Assembly (NCBI GenBank): GCA_021785795.1
Contig: JAJYEK010000159.1
Location: 1 to 8,615 of the forward strand
Source of the DNA: Pseudomonadota bacterium
GTDB taxonomy: Bacteria > Pseudomonadota > Gammaproteobacteria > Acidiferrobacterales > UBA6901
DNA: 8,615 bases
Direction: 5' to 3'
How positions within the stretch are numbered: position 1 is the stretch's first letter; the number at the start of each line of letters is the position of its first letter. The notes beneath the pieces are model-generated. The model was not told the origin of the DNA. It was given only the letters and a program-made list of their open reading frames with translations, and searched no databases. The position numbers and the translations under genes are program-made. This document shows, piece by piece, positions 1 through 5,989 of the stretch.

Positions 1-460
1 AGGCGGCCTTCAGCCGGCTCACCGTGCCGGCGGATAGTCCTGGCGCATCGCGCCCGAGGAGGGCTGCCAGCGCCTCGCCGAAATCCCCGGTGGAGATCCC
101 CTTGAGATAAAGCCACGGCAGCAGCTCCTCGATCGTCTTGGTTCGGCGCAGATACGGCGGCAGGATCGATGAAGTGAAGCGGATCAAGCCTTCGCGGTCG
201 CGCACGCGGGGTGCTTTGACCGGCACTTCACCGATGCCGGTCTGGATGGTGCGCCCCGGCAGGTGGCCGTTGCGCACCATTCTTCTGCGGCCGGCGTCAT
301 CGGTGAACTCGCGATACTGGTCGAGAAACTCTGCCACTTCCGTTTCGATGGCCTGCGAGAGCAACTGCTGGGCTCCTTGGCGCAACACCTCGGTCAAGGC
401 ATCCCGGACTTCGCCCGGAACCCCTGGATCTTTAAGCGTGACTACCTTATCGTTCTTCAT
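1..460 (-). CDS. IS256-family (mutator-type) transposase, N-terminal part, runs off the window
   Basis: An open frame starts at the ATG at 460-458 and continues to base 1 without a stop, giving about 153 residues; the rest lies outside the window. The protein begins MKNDKVVTLKDPGVPGEVRD and carries the usual N-terminal features of IS256/mutator transposases: an ALTEVLRQGAQQLL helix, an ETEVAEFLDQYREF segment, a RNGHLPGRTIQTGIGEVPVK block followed by PRVRDREG, and an ELLPWLYLKGISTGDF block. These belong to the DNA-binding half; the catalytic DDE residues would lie beyond the edge. The frame is clean, unlike the decayed transposase fragments next to it, so this is probably a younger element. 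A hairpin-rich segment touches the start codon. The family call is confident; whether the whole gene is intact cannot be judged here. Confidence 0.9.
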   Translation of the reverse strand, partial: MKNDKVVTLKDPGVPGEVRDALTEVLRQGAQQLLSQAIETEVAEFLDQYREFTDDAGRRRMVRNGHLPGRTIQTGIGEVPVKAPRVRDREGLIRFTSSILPPYLRRTKTIEELLPWLYLKGISTGDFGEALAALLGRDAPGLSAGTVSRLKAA

Positions 461-520
461 GCGGCGTATTCATTCCTTGTTGCAAGGTGATGATCTTGGT
501 CGACCATCAGAATACGCCGC
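461..520. repeat. Nested inverted repeats abutting the IS256 transposase start codon
   Basis: Perfect 11-bp arms GCGGCGTATTC (461-471) and GAATACGCCGC (510-520) enclose two smaller palindromes: CCTTG/CAAGG with a TTG loop (475-487) and the 10-bp palindrome TGGTCGACCA (497-506). In the transposase mRNA this would fold as one stem bearing two side hairpins. The proximal arm ends at the base directly before the start codon at 460, and the only Shine-Dalgarno-like AAGG lies inside the first inner hairpin. The repeats are plain in the sequence; translational control is an inference. Confidence 0.75.
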
Positions 521-560
521 CTTCTCATTTCAGGTCATACACAACTTTCGAGCATAACTC
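461..560 (-). mobile_element. Terminal region of the IS256-type element, with probable inverted-repeat end near 530-560
   Basis: This 100-bp stretch lies between the intact transposase start and the older transposase remnant. On the plus strand, 532-560 contains GGTCATACACAACTTT followed by GCATAACTC, which resembles from memory the terminal inverted repeats of proteobacterial IS256-family elements. The older remnant loses homology to its family at the same point (about 560), just after its GAFPDGQSTLM block. I infer that the younger element inserted there and that 560 approximates its outer end. The partner repeat and the target-site duplication lie outside the window, so the boundary is uncertain by several bases. 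Confidence 0.55.
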
Positions 561-1036
561 ATGAGCGTGGACTGCCCATCGGGGAAGGCGCCGACCACCC
601 AGGTGCGCCGGCGGGTATCGCGCATGAGACGTTCCATGCGGTTGTTGGTGCAGATGCTGAGCCAATGCGTATCCGGAAACGCGTAGTAGGCGACGGTGTA
701 CGGGCAACTGAGCACGATGCGCGGTTTCGGCCTTAGGCAGCTTCAAATCCTTGAGTTTCTCCACCACGCGCGAGACGGTGGCCATCGCGGCAAAGCGGTC
801 CTCGGCGGCATGGGTGGCCTTGACCATGGGGGGCGACCGCACGCATTTTCGATCGCGGCACCTGGGAAAGCGCATTGCGGTAAAAGTGCACTGCACAGCG
901 CTGCCAGCATGCGTGCGGATAGTGCCCGGCGAGCGTTTCGATAAGCCCCATACAGGCGTCAGAGATGATGAGCGCCACACTGAACCCCCGAGCCCGCGCT
1001 CCTTCTGGTGCTAAGAACCCGGACCAGCCCGACCGG
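560..1036 (-). pseudogene. Degenerate IS256-family transposase, C-terminal remnant
   Basis: Three blocks of IS256-type catalytic-domain sequence occur in family order but in different frames. Block 1 (about 1010-832) reads GFSVALIISDACMGL, then WQRCAVHFYRN and VPRSKMRAVA; it holds the SDA aspartate that corresponds to a DDE residue. Block 2 (827-726) reads MVKATHAAEDRFA, then VVEKLKDLKLPKAE. Block 3 (about 700-560) reads TVAYYAFPDTHW, then TNNRMERLMRDTRRRT and VVGAFPDGQ; it holds the expected catalytic glutamate. At least two frameshifts (about 830 and about 715) break the gene. The N-terminal half is missing and the last 25 or so residues are replaced by the end of the neighbouring element. 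It cannot encode an active transposase. The upstream boundary with the IS66 remnant (about 1035) is approximate. Confidence 0.85.
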
Positions 1037-1307
1037 TCCTCCTTGGCGGATCCGGCAGGATGCATCGGGAGCAGGAGCCAGACGCACGGGGACGAAGGCC
1101 GAAAAAGCGCGCTGCTTGTGCCCTGCTGCCTGAGCACCCACAAACCCGCGGTGCGCAAGCTGCGAACTTGCCTCGTAGGGACCGTACAGCGAAATTCTCT
1201 CCTTCCTGGCATAGGCCGTGAGCGTCTGCCCGTAGGCACCCGCACGGTGCAGGTGCTCAAGCCAGTAGCGCTGCCGTTCTGTCAGCGCATCGATGATTGA
1301 TTCTCAT
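1037..1307 (-). pseudogene. Degenerate IS66-family accessory protein TnpA (orfA) remnant
   Basis: From about 1303 the minus strand reads ESIIDALTERQRYWLEHLHR, then GQTLTAYARKENFAVRSL, which resembles the N-terminal helix-turn-helix region of IS66 TnpA proteins. A frame change near 1175 leads into YEASSQLAHRGF and then FSAFVPVRLAPAPDASCRIR, resembling the FVPVRL-type C-terminal strand of the same family. The likely original start ATG (1307-1305) is out of frame with the first block by one base. At least two frameshifts therefore inactivate it. No tnpB or tnpC follows; the sequence passes straight into the IS256 remnant. IS66 TnpA proteins are small accessory factors for transposition. The family call rests on recalled motifs. 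Confidence 0.6.
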
Positions 1308-1380
1308 TCCAGCGCAGTGGTCGGAGCGCGGAGTGTGACGATGACGGCGGGGCAAAGGAAGAATGCAGTTTATGGAGCGC

Positions 1381-2310
1381 TTATGAACCAGCGTTCCGGC
1401 TGCTTTTCTGGCTCGGATCCGTTCCGTCCAGTTGTGTGGTTGCAGTGGTGGACGTATCCGATGCTGCAGATAGGTGCCCTGCGGTCTGTATGCCTTGCGG
1501 GAACAGACCGCCCTTGCGTTTCTCATTGGCAGCCTCATCCACTAGATTTGCAGTGACCAGTTTTGCCTGCTCGGCATATCCGAAAACAAGCACGGTATCG
1601 CAGAGAAGGTTGATGAGACGTGGCACGCCCCGTGTGTTGCGGAATACAGCCTCCAGAGCGGGTTCATCAAAGAGATCCGGGTTGCCGCCGGCTGTTATGA
1701 GTCGATGACGAACATAGTCCCGAGTTTCCTGGAGATTCAGCGGCTCCAGATGGTAGTCCACTGAAATACGCTGGGCAAACTGCTCAAGGTCAGGTCGGCG
1801 TAACAGGTCGCGTAACCCGGCTTGACCGACCAGGAACACCTGCAGTACCTGATCCTTGTCAGCATTCACATTTGACAGCATGCGCAGTTCTTCGAGCGTA
1901 TCCGCGGCCATGTTCTGGGCCTCGTCGATAATGAGTACCGTGCGGCGTTTACGGGCATACTCTCTGATCAGAAAATCAATAAACGTCTGGTAAAGGGTAA
2001 TCTTGTCTTTGCCGGTGTACTCCAGGTTAAAAGCCATGAGAATCCACTGCAGCAATTCACCCAAGGAGCTGTGGGTGTTTGAGATCAGACCTACCGTGAC
2101 GTCGCGATCGAGTTGCCCCAGGAGTTGGCGTATCAGGGTAGTTTTCCCCGTGCCGATCTCGCCGGTGATGACGCTGAAACCGGCCTGATTCATGAGGCTG
2201 TATTCCAGTAGCATGAGCGCCATACGGTGTTTCGGGCTCGGATAAAGAAAGCTTGGATCAGGCAGGAGAGAGAACGGCTTCTCCCGCAGTCCGTAGAATT
2301 TTGTGTACAT
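1381..2310 (-). CDS. ExeA/GspA-like AAA+ ATPase, XrtA/PEP-CTERM EPS cluster type
   Basis: This 309-residue cytoplasmic ATPase begins MYTKFYGLREKPFSLLPDPS, the usual start of the family recalled as TIGR03015 and related to ExeA/GspA of type II secretion. Walker A is GEIGTGKTT (residues 50-58), Walker B is TVLIIDEAQN (124-133), VFLVGQ is a likely sensor-1 strand (about 158-163), and the FAQRI arginine (about 181) is a likely arginine finger. The start at 2310 is chosen because homology begins there and GGAGG lies 12 bases upstream; the longer TTG start at 2334 lacks support. The role in EPS loci is unknown; an ATP-driven accessory role in export or assembly is plausible. The last 43 or so residues (267-309) form a Ser/Thr-rich, probably disordered tail. 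The gene lies 235 bases after the kinase gene and is the last EPS gene before the insertion-sequence debris. Confidence 0.9.
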   Translation of the reverse strand: MYTKFYGLREKPFSLLPDPSFLYPSPKHRMALMLLEYSLMNQAGFSVITGEIGTGKTTLIRQLLGQLDRDVTVGLISNTHSSLGELLQWILMAFNLEYTGKDKITLYQTFIDFLIREYARKRRTVLIIDEAQNMAADTLEELRMLSNVNADKDQVLQVFLVGQAGLRDLLRRPDLEQFAQRISVDYHLEPLNLQETRDYVRHRLITAGGNPDLFDEPALEAVFRNTRGVPRLINLLCDTVLVFGYAEQAKLVTANLVDEAANEKRKGGLFPQGIQTAGHLSAASDTSTTATTQLDGTDPSQKSSRNAGS

Positions 2311-2322
2311 GGCGTTAACGTG

Positions 2323-2327
2323 CCTCC
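2323..2327 (-). promoter_or_regulatory. Shine-Dalgarno GGAGG for the AAA+ ATPase
   Basis: The complement of CCTCC at 2323-2327 gives GGAGG, 12 bases before the ATG at 2310. The spacing is slightly long, but this is the best ribosome binding site in the cluster and supports MYTKF as the N-terminus. Confidence 0.6.
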
Positions 2328-2545
2328 GGATCAATCGGTCAGGTCTGTGGTGTCCGGTGCGCGTCCTGCCGTTAGTTCATACCAAGTGTGGCAGTCGGGA
2401 AGGTTGCCCACCTGCGCCGTCTTAGGGTCAGCGTGTCAGGAAAGCTAGCTCCCAAAACCATTCCACGCCCTGCTCCCGACGTGAATAATACAGACCCACG
2501 GCCAGTGGCGTTACAGTGCATTGCCTTAGTGGTCGCACCGTCCAC

Positions 2546-3463
2546 TTATCTACCCTTCTTTGTCTTTGCTGTAACGCGTTTGGCAAGCCCGAGCAGCTTG
2601 TTTCCAAGGGCACCGAGCCCACGTGCCGAGCCTACACCGGATTGGTCTACGGTATCGCGGTTCTGTGACTTTACGCCTTTTGCCTTGTTCAATACGGTCC
2701 CGATGATCTGGGTATTTTGGGACAGCAGCTCCGCCGCGCGCTGGATTTCAGAGGCTGGAGTCACACCTTCCTCGACTACAAGAAGTGCCGCATCGACGTA
2801 AGGTGAGAAGGCGAGGGCGTCAGCCGTCGACAACAGGGGGGGCAGATCAAATAGTACGATGCGCGAGCTGTACCGGGCCTTCAGTTCATCGACCAGGCGT
2901 ACCATCTTCGGCGAATTTAGCATTTCGGAGGAATTATCAAGTCGTTGCCCACCAGGAAGAACAACGAAACGTCCGATACCTGATGGATGAACAAGCAATT
3001 CCGACAGCGGGGTGTCATTCAGCAGATAGTCGCTCAGGCCCTTTTCGGGGTGAATACCGAAATAAGTGTGTACCGCCGGATCGCGTAGGTCTGCATCAAC
3101 CAGAAGTACCGTGTAGTCGACCTCTCGCGCCAGACTGATAGCAAGATTGATTGCGGTGAGTGTCTTTCCTTCTGCGGTTCCTGGACTGGTGACAGCAAGC
3201 GCGTTCCACTTTTTATCACGCAGCCGCTGTAGCACCTGAGTGCGCAGAATCCCGTAGGCATCTGTGAATCCGGCGGAGTCGACGGCGGCAATGACGCGCA
3301 TGTCGCGCAGCACATTTATCGGCACTTCCTCTGTGCGAGTGTGGGTGTACATGATCTGGGCAGCGGCTGGAGCTGGCCCTGGGGCATCACGCATCACGCC
3401 TGTGTCTCCGATCTTGAAACGCTCCTCGCGTGCCCTCTCCAATGCCTCTTTAATGCGTTCCAT
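2546..3463 (-). CDS. CpsD/CapB-type tyrosine autokinase homologue of the EPS cluster
   Basis: This 305-residue P-loop protein belongs to the bacterial tyrosine kinase (BY-kinase) group and resembles the XrtA-associated autokinases recalled as TIGR03018. It starts MERIKEALERAREERF, the typical amphipathic N-terminal helix. Walker A is TSPGTAEGKT (92-101), Walker A' is VLLVDADLRDP (119-129) and Walker B is IVLFDLPPLL (202-211). GAGG lies 9 bases before the ATG, supporting the start at 3463. In this family the kinase binds the cytoplasmic ends of the chain-length protein, encoded just upstream (166-bp gap), and its phosphorylation cycle controls polymer length and export. Oddity: the last tyrosine is residue 222, and the C-terminal 83 residues contain none, ending instead in a basic tail (KRVTAKTKKGR). 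Classical BY-kinases carry a C-terminal tyrosine cluster, so autophosphorylation here is doubtful or uses other sites. Confidence 0.92.
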   Translation of the reverse strand: MERIKEALERAREERFKIGDTGVMRDAPGPAPAAAQIMYTHTRTEEVPINVLRDMRVIAAVDSAGFTDAYGILRTQVLQRLRDKKWNALAVTSPGTAEGKTLTAINLAISLAREVDYTVLLVDADLRDPAVHTYFGIHPEKGLSDYLLNDTPLSELLVHPSGIGRFVVLPGGQRLDNSSEMLNSPKMVRLVDELKARYSSRIVLFDLPPLLSTADALAFSPYVDAALLVVEEGVTPASEIQRAAELLSQNTQIIGTVLNKAKGVKSQNRDTVDQSGVGSARGLGALGNKLLGLAKRVTAKTKKGR

Positions 3464-3504
3464 ACTCGATGACCTCGGATTGCATGGTTGCCGCCGAATG
3501 CCAG

Positions 3505-3518
3505 ACGGGAAATCCCGT
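3505..3518. repeat. Small perfect stem-loop upstream of the kinase gene
   Basis: ACGGGA and TCCCGT (3505-3510 and 3513-3518) form a 6-bp stem with a two-base gap, or a 5-bp stem with a four-base loop. It lies about 40 bases before the kinase start, inside the 166-bp gap after the chain-length gene. No T-run follows it on the minus strand, so it is not a standard terminator. Its function is unknown. Confidence 0.4.
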
Positions 3519-3629
3519 GGTGACGATCCGCGCCTACACTATGTTGACTGATCCGTCATGTTATCTGGTTGTGCGATTTCCCGGCCGGAAATACTATCGG
3601 TGTGATTGCTGCAGCCGCCTGGTCCTCGC

Positions 3630-5387
3630 TTACAAGCGTGCCGACAGAAAATGCATTCCCTTAAACCACAGAACGTCCCACGGAATCCAAAGAAACTGGG
3701 CCAGCAGTATGGCAATGATTAAGGCCACTAGGAGCGATGTCAGCTTAAGACGCTTGGCTTGTCGTTGTCGTGCCTTGTCAGCGCTGTTTTCAATATACGG
3801 GATTACCGACAGCGGGGCTTCTCCCAATATTGCCGCCAGCCGGCGGGGGTTATGTACAGACTTGTCCATGCTCTCCAGCGTGCCGGCATAGGCGATGCCT
3901 CCTCCTATAGACAGGAAGAAGCTAAGAATCGCGAGCGCAATGCGATTGGGTTTAGCCACCCGCTGCGGCAGGTTAGGCGGGTCAATCAGCGTGAGTCGCT
4001 CACCCTCTCGATCCTTCTCCATCTGCTGGCCGATCTTGGCGGCCATTTCCTTGGTCCTGAGGTCCGTGTATAACAGCTGGGAATTCTGGTAGTCCCGTTT
4101 CAAGTTCCGGTATTCGCGCTGAACCATGGGGGTTTGCGCGATGTATGTTTCATATTGGGTGATTTTGTCCTTAATTTCGTCACGCTGTTTGGTCGCTGCC
4201 GCAATCTGGGTGTTGACGCCCTGGAGGTCTGCGTTGATTTCTAGATACGCAGGGTTCTGGGGTTTTAGAGCCGGCAAATCCGGCTCAGATGCCTCTTTCC
4301 TTATCTGTGTTTCCAGTGCAGCGATTTCTGTCCTCAGCCTTACCACATCGGGATAGTTGTCCGAGAACTTTGCACGTTTCGCCGCAAGTTCCGACTTCAG
4401 TGCTCCGAGCTCCTTTATGTCCGCGCGCCTGTCCGACACTCCGCCGATCTGCTTCTTCATGCCATCGATTTCCTGTTTGAGGCGGACAACATCCGGATAG
4501 TCTGGATAGAATTCGGCACGCTTAGTCGCATACTCGGTTTCGAGTTCCTCGATTTTGCTCTTGGGGTCAAGGACAGGCAGCCCTTCGGAGTTGGTAACTG
4601 GAATATTCGGGTTGATCTGAGCAAGCTGGCCAAAAAGAAAAGTCTTGCGGTCCTGGAGCGATCGCAGATTGTTGGCGGTGTCGGTCAGATCGTTTTCGTT
4701 TCGGTCAAGAAGTTCCAGATTAAGCTGTTCCAGATCCGGCAGGCTGTGGAGGTGTTTCTCCTTGAACGTTGCAATCTGACCTTCAAGCTTATTAATGTGA
4801 GCCTGCAACTTCTGCGTCTGCGTTGACACGAATTTGAAGGTATTTGTTGCCTGTTTAGTACGGCTTTTTATGTTTTCATTCAAATAGAGCGTGGTCAGCT
4901 CGCTGTCGACCTTCTGTGCGACAGTCGGCGACTGTCCATAGTAGGATAACTTAAAGGCGATGGTTGCAGGTCGTGGCTGACCCGTGGCTGGGTCAATCAC
5001 CTTGGCGGTGATGGCCTTGAGCTCGATATCGTCCCGCATGCGCTTGACTAGCTCTTCGGTGGTATCGATTCTGCGCTTGGTTGGGTACAGGTCGAAGCGG
5101 TTAATCAGGCGCATCAGATTGGGCCGTGTCATCACCCTTTGGCTGATGGTCTGGATGCGCTCCCAGGCGTAGGTGTTGACGGTGGACCGGATAAGATGGC
5201 GGGGAATTTCCTGCTGCTGGATCAGAATTGTAGCGGACGAGCGGTATGATGGCGGTATCAGGTATATCACGACCAGGCTAAACAGGAACAGGACAGTGAA
5301 GACTGTTGTGATCCCCTTCCGTCGCCGGTGCAGAGTATCTAGATAATCCGAAAGTTCTTTAGTTGGTTCAAGAGCTTCTTCGTTCAT
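3630..5387 (-). CDS. Wzz-like polysaccharide chain-length determinant, XrtA/PEP-CTERM EPS type
   Basis: With the ATG at 5387 this is a 585-residue inner-membrane polysaccharide co-polymerase resembling the family recalled as TIGR03007, which sets polymer length and links the polymerase to export. TM1 covers about residues 25-46, followed by the family-typical IPPSYRSSATILIQQQEIP. A long periplasmic coiled-coil region follows, then the proline motif IDPPNLPQRVAKPNR (about 468-482). TM2 is about 481-505 and a further hydrophobic segment about 549-575 lies near the C-terminus. NPRRLAAILGEAPLSVIPYI between them is also typical of the family. A GTG start at 5546 would add 53 residues with no recognisable homology; neither start has a strong Shine-Dalgarno. 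The protein seems longer than usual because the coiled coil contains a duplicated YPDVVRL module. It precedes the kinase gene, its expected partner. Confidence 0.92.
   Translation of the reverse strand: MNEEALEPTKELSDYLDTLHRRRKGITTVFTVLFLFSLVVIYLIPPSYRSSATILIQQQEIPRHLIRSTVNTYAWERIQTISQRVMTRPNLMRLINRFDLYPTKRRIDTTEELVKRMRDDIELKAITAKVIDPATGQPRPATIAFKLSYYGQSPTVAQKVDSELTTLYLNENIKSRTKQATNTFKFVSTQTQKLQAHINKLEGQIATFKEKHLHSLPDLEQLNLELLDRNENDLTDTANNLRSLQDRKTFLFGQLAQINPNIPVTNSEGLPVLDPKSKIEELETEYATKRAEFYPDYPDVVRLKQEIDGMKKQIGGVSDRRADIKELGALKSELAAKRAKFSDNYPDVVRLRTEIAALETQIRKEASEPDLPALKPQNPAYLEINADLQGVNTQIAAATKQRDEIKDKITQYETYIAQTPMVQREYRNLKRDYQNSQLLYTDLRTKEMAAKIGQQMEKDREGERLTLIDPPNLPQRVAKPNRIALAILSFFLSIGGGIAYAGTLESMDKSVHNPRRLAAILGEAPLSVIPYIENSADKARQRQAKRLKLTSLLVALIIAILLAQFLWIPWDVLWFKGMHFLSARL
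4296..4553 (-). repeat. Two-unit coiled-coil repeat within the chain-length determinant
   Basis: Two 38-residue units begin 48 residues apart. Unit 1 (bases 4553-4440) contains EYATKRAEFYPDYPDVVRL and then EI and QI. Unit 2 (4409-4296) contains ELAAKRAKFSDNYPDVVRL and then EI and QI. By eye, 18 of 38 positions are identical, including KRA, YPDVVRL and QI. The codons have diverged clearly, so the duplication is old and is not an assembly artefact. Confidence 0.8.
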
Positions 5388-5989
5388 GCGGTTGACCCAT
5401 TCGTAATTGCAGACATTATGCTGCCCTTTGCTCCCAGCATCGGGAAGTGCTGTCCGACGCGACTTGCCTGTGTACTTTGTCCAGAGTTCACTGGCCAACT
5501 CGGGTTTTGCCGCTCCAATTGCATGGTACGACTGCGGTTGAGACACGCCCTGGAAAACGTGGCACGGTTCCGGTACATCCTTTCAATAAGCAGAGCCGAA
5601 CCTGCAAGGAAATGATCAGCGGGTCTTCATGCTCGCCTCTGCGGCACACAATCACCGGAGTCGCTGCTGATCTTACCCTATTCCGCACATGATCACGCCG
5701 CGCGCACGTTTCCCTGCCCAGCAATGAAGCGTACCGCAGCGCTGTGGCAGGTGGTCCACAACCAAATCTGACGCACGTCTTGTCCTCTCACCATCGTTTG
5801 ACACTAGAATGCGCCAGGAACGCTTTGTCCGTTGATGCGTATTATTACTAATATATATAGTCTGTTTTAGTGTGGCGCTGTCAAAGGGCAGCAGGAGCTA
5901 TCTACTATTTTGGTCATTCTAGCAGTCCTCCGGCGCTTTCCAAAAATGCAGCCGAACCGTTTGCATGATTGCATACAAGCCGTTGATAT
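5388..5989. other. Gene-free stretch of about 600 bp between barrel gene and chain-length gene
   Basis: No convincing coding sequence is visible on either strand. The stretch holds an AT-rich core (5838-5870) with a promoter-like element facing the chain-length gene. Inverted pairs flank this core: CTAGAATG at 5804-5811 with CATTCTAG at 5915-5922, and TTTGACA at 5797-5803 with TGTCAAA at 5879-5885. A clean intrinsic terminator after the barrel gene was not found. The portion 5388-5546 is open in the chain-length frame, so an N-terminal extension from a GTG at 5546 cannot be excluded. This gap probably separates two transcription units. Confidence 0.6.
5854..5884 (-). promoter_or_regulatory. 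Candidate sigma-70 promoter for the chain-length/kinase/ATPase genes
   Basis: On the minus strand a perfect TTGACA (5884-5879) is followed after 19 bases by TATATA (5859-5854) in a very AT-rich stretch. The spacer is longer than the ideal 17 bases and the -10 matches the consensus at four of six positions, so this is a moderate candidate. It would give a 5' leader of several hundred bases before 5387. Confidence 0.4.

Noticed and set aside
733..1260. A single 175-residue minus-strand frame across the insertion-sequence debris
   Set aside because: It fuses out-of-frame IS66-derived sequence with part of the IS256 remnant. It is a chance reading through two pseudogenes.
5388..5546. A 53-residue N-terminal extension of the chain-length determinant from a GTG
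   Set aside because: Family-like sequence begins only at MNEEALEPTKELSDYLD. The extension has no homology I recognise and no good ribosome binding site, but it cannot be fully excluded.
5384..5578. A 64-residue minus-strand frame whose TGA overlaps the chain-length ATG (ATGA at 5387-5384), suggesting translational coupling
   Set aside because: Its AAGG motif directly touches its ATG with no spacing, the peptide shows no recognisable features, and it competes with the chain-length frame. The overlap could be chance.
5547..5989. Sigma-54 promoter (GG-N10-GC) expected from PrsK/PrsR-type control of such EPS clusters
   Set aside because: I scanned this gap and the spacer at 8055-8316 by eye and found no convincing -24/-12 match; the nearest candidates lack the GC at -12.
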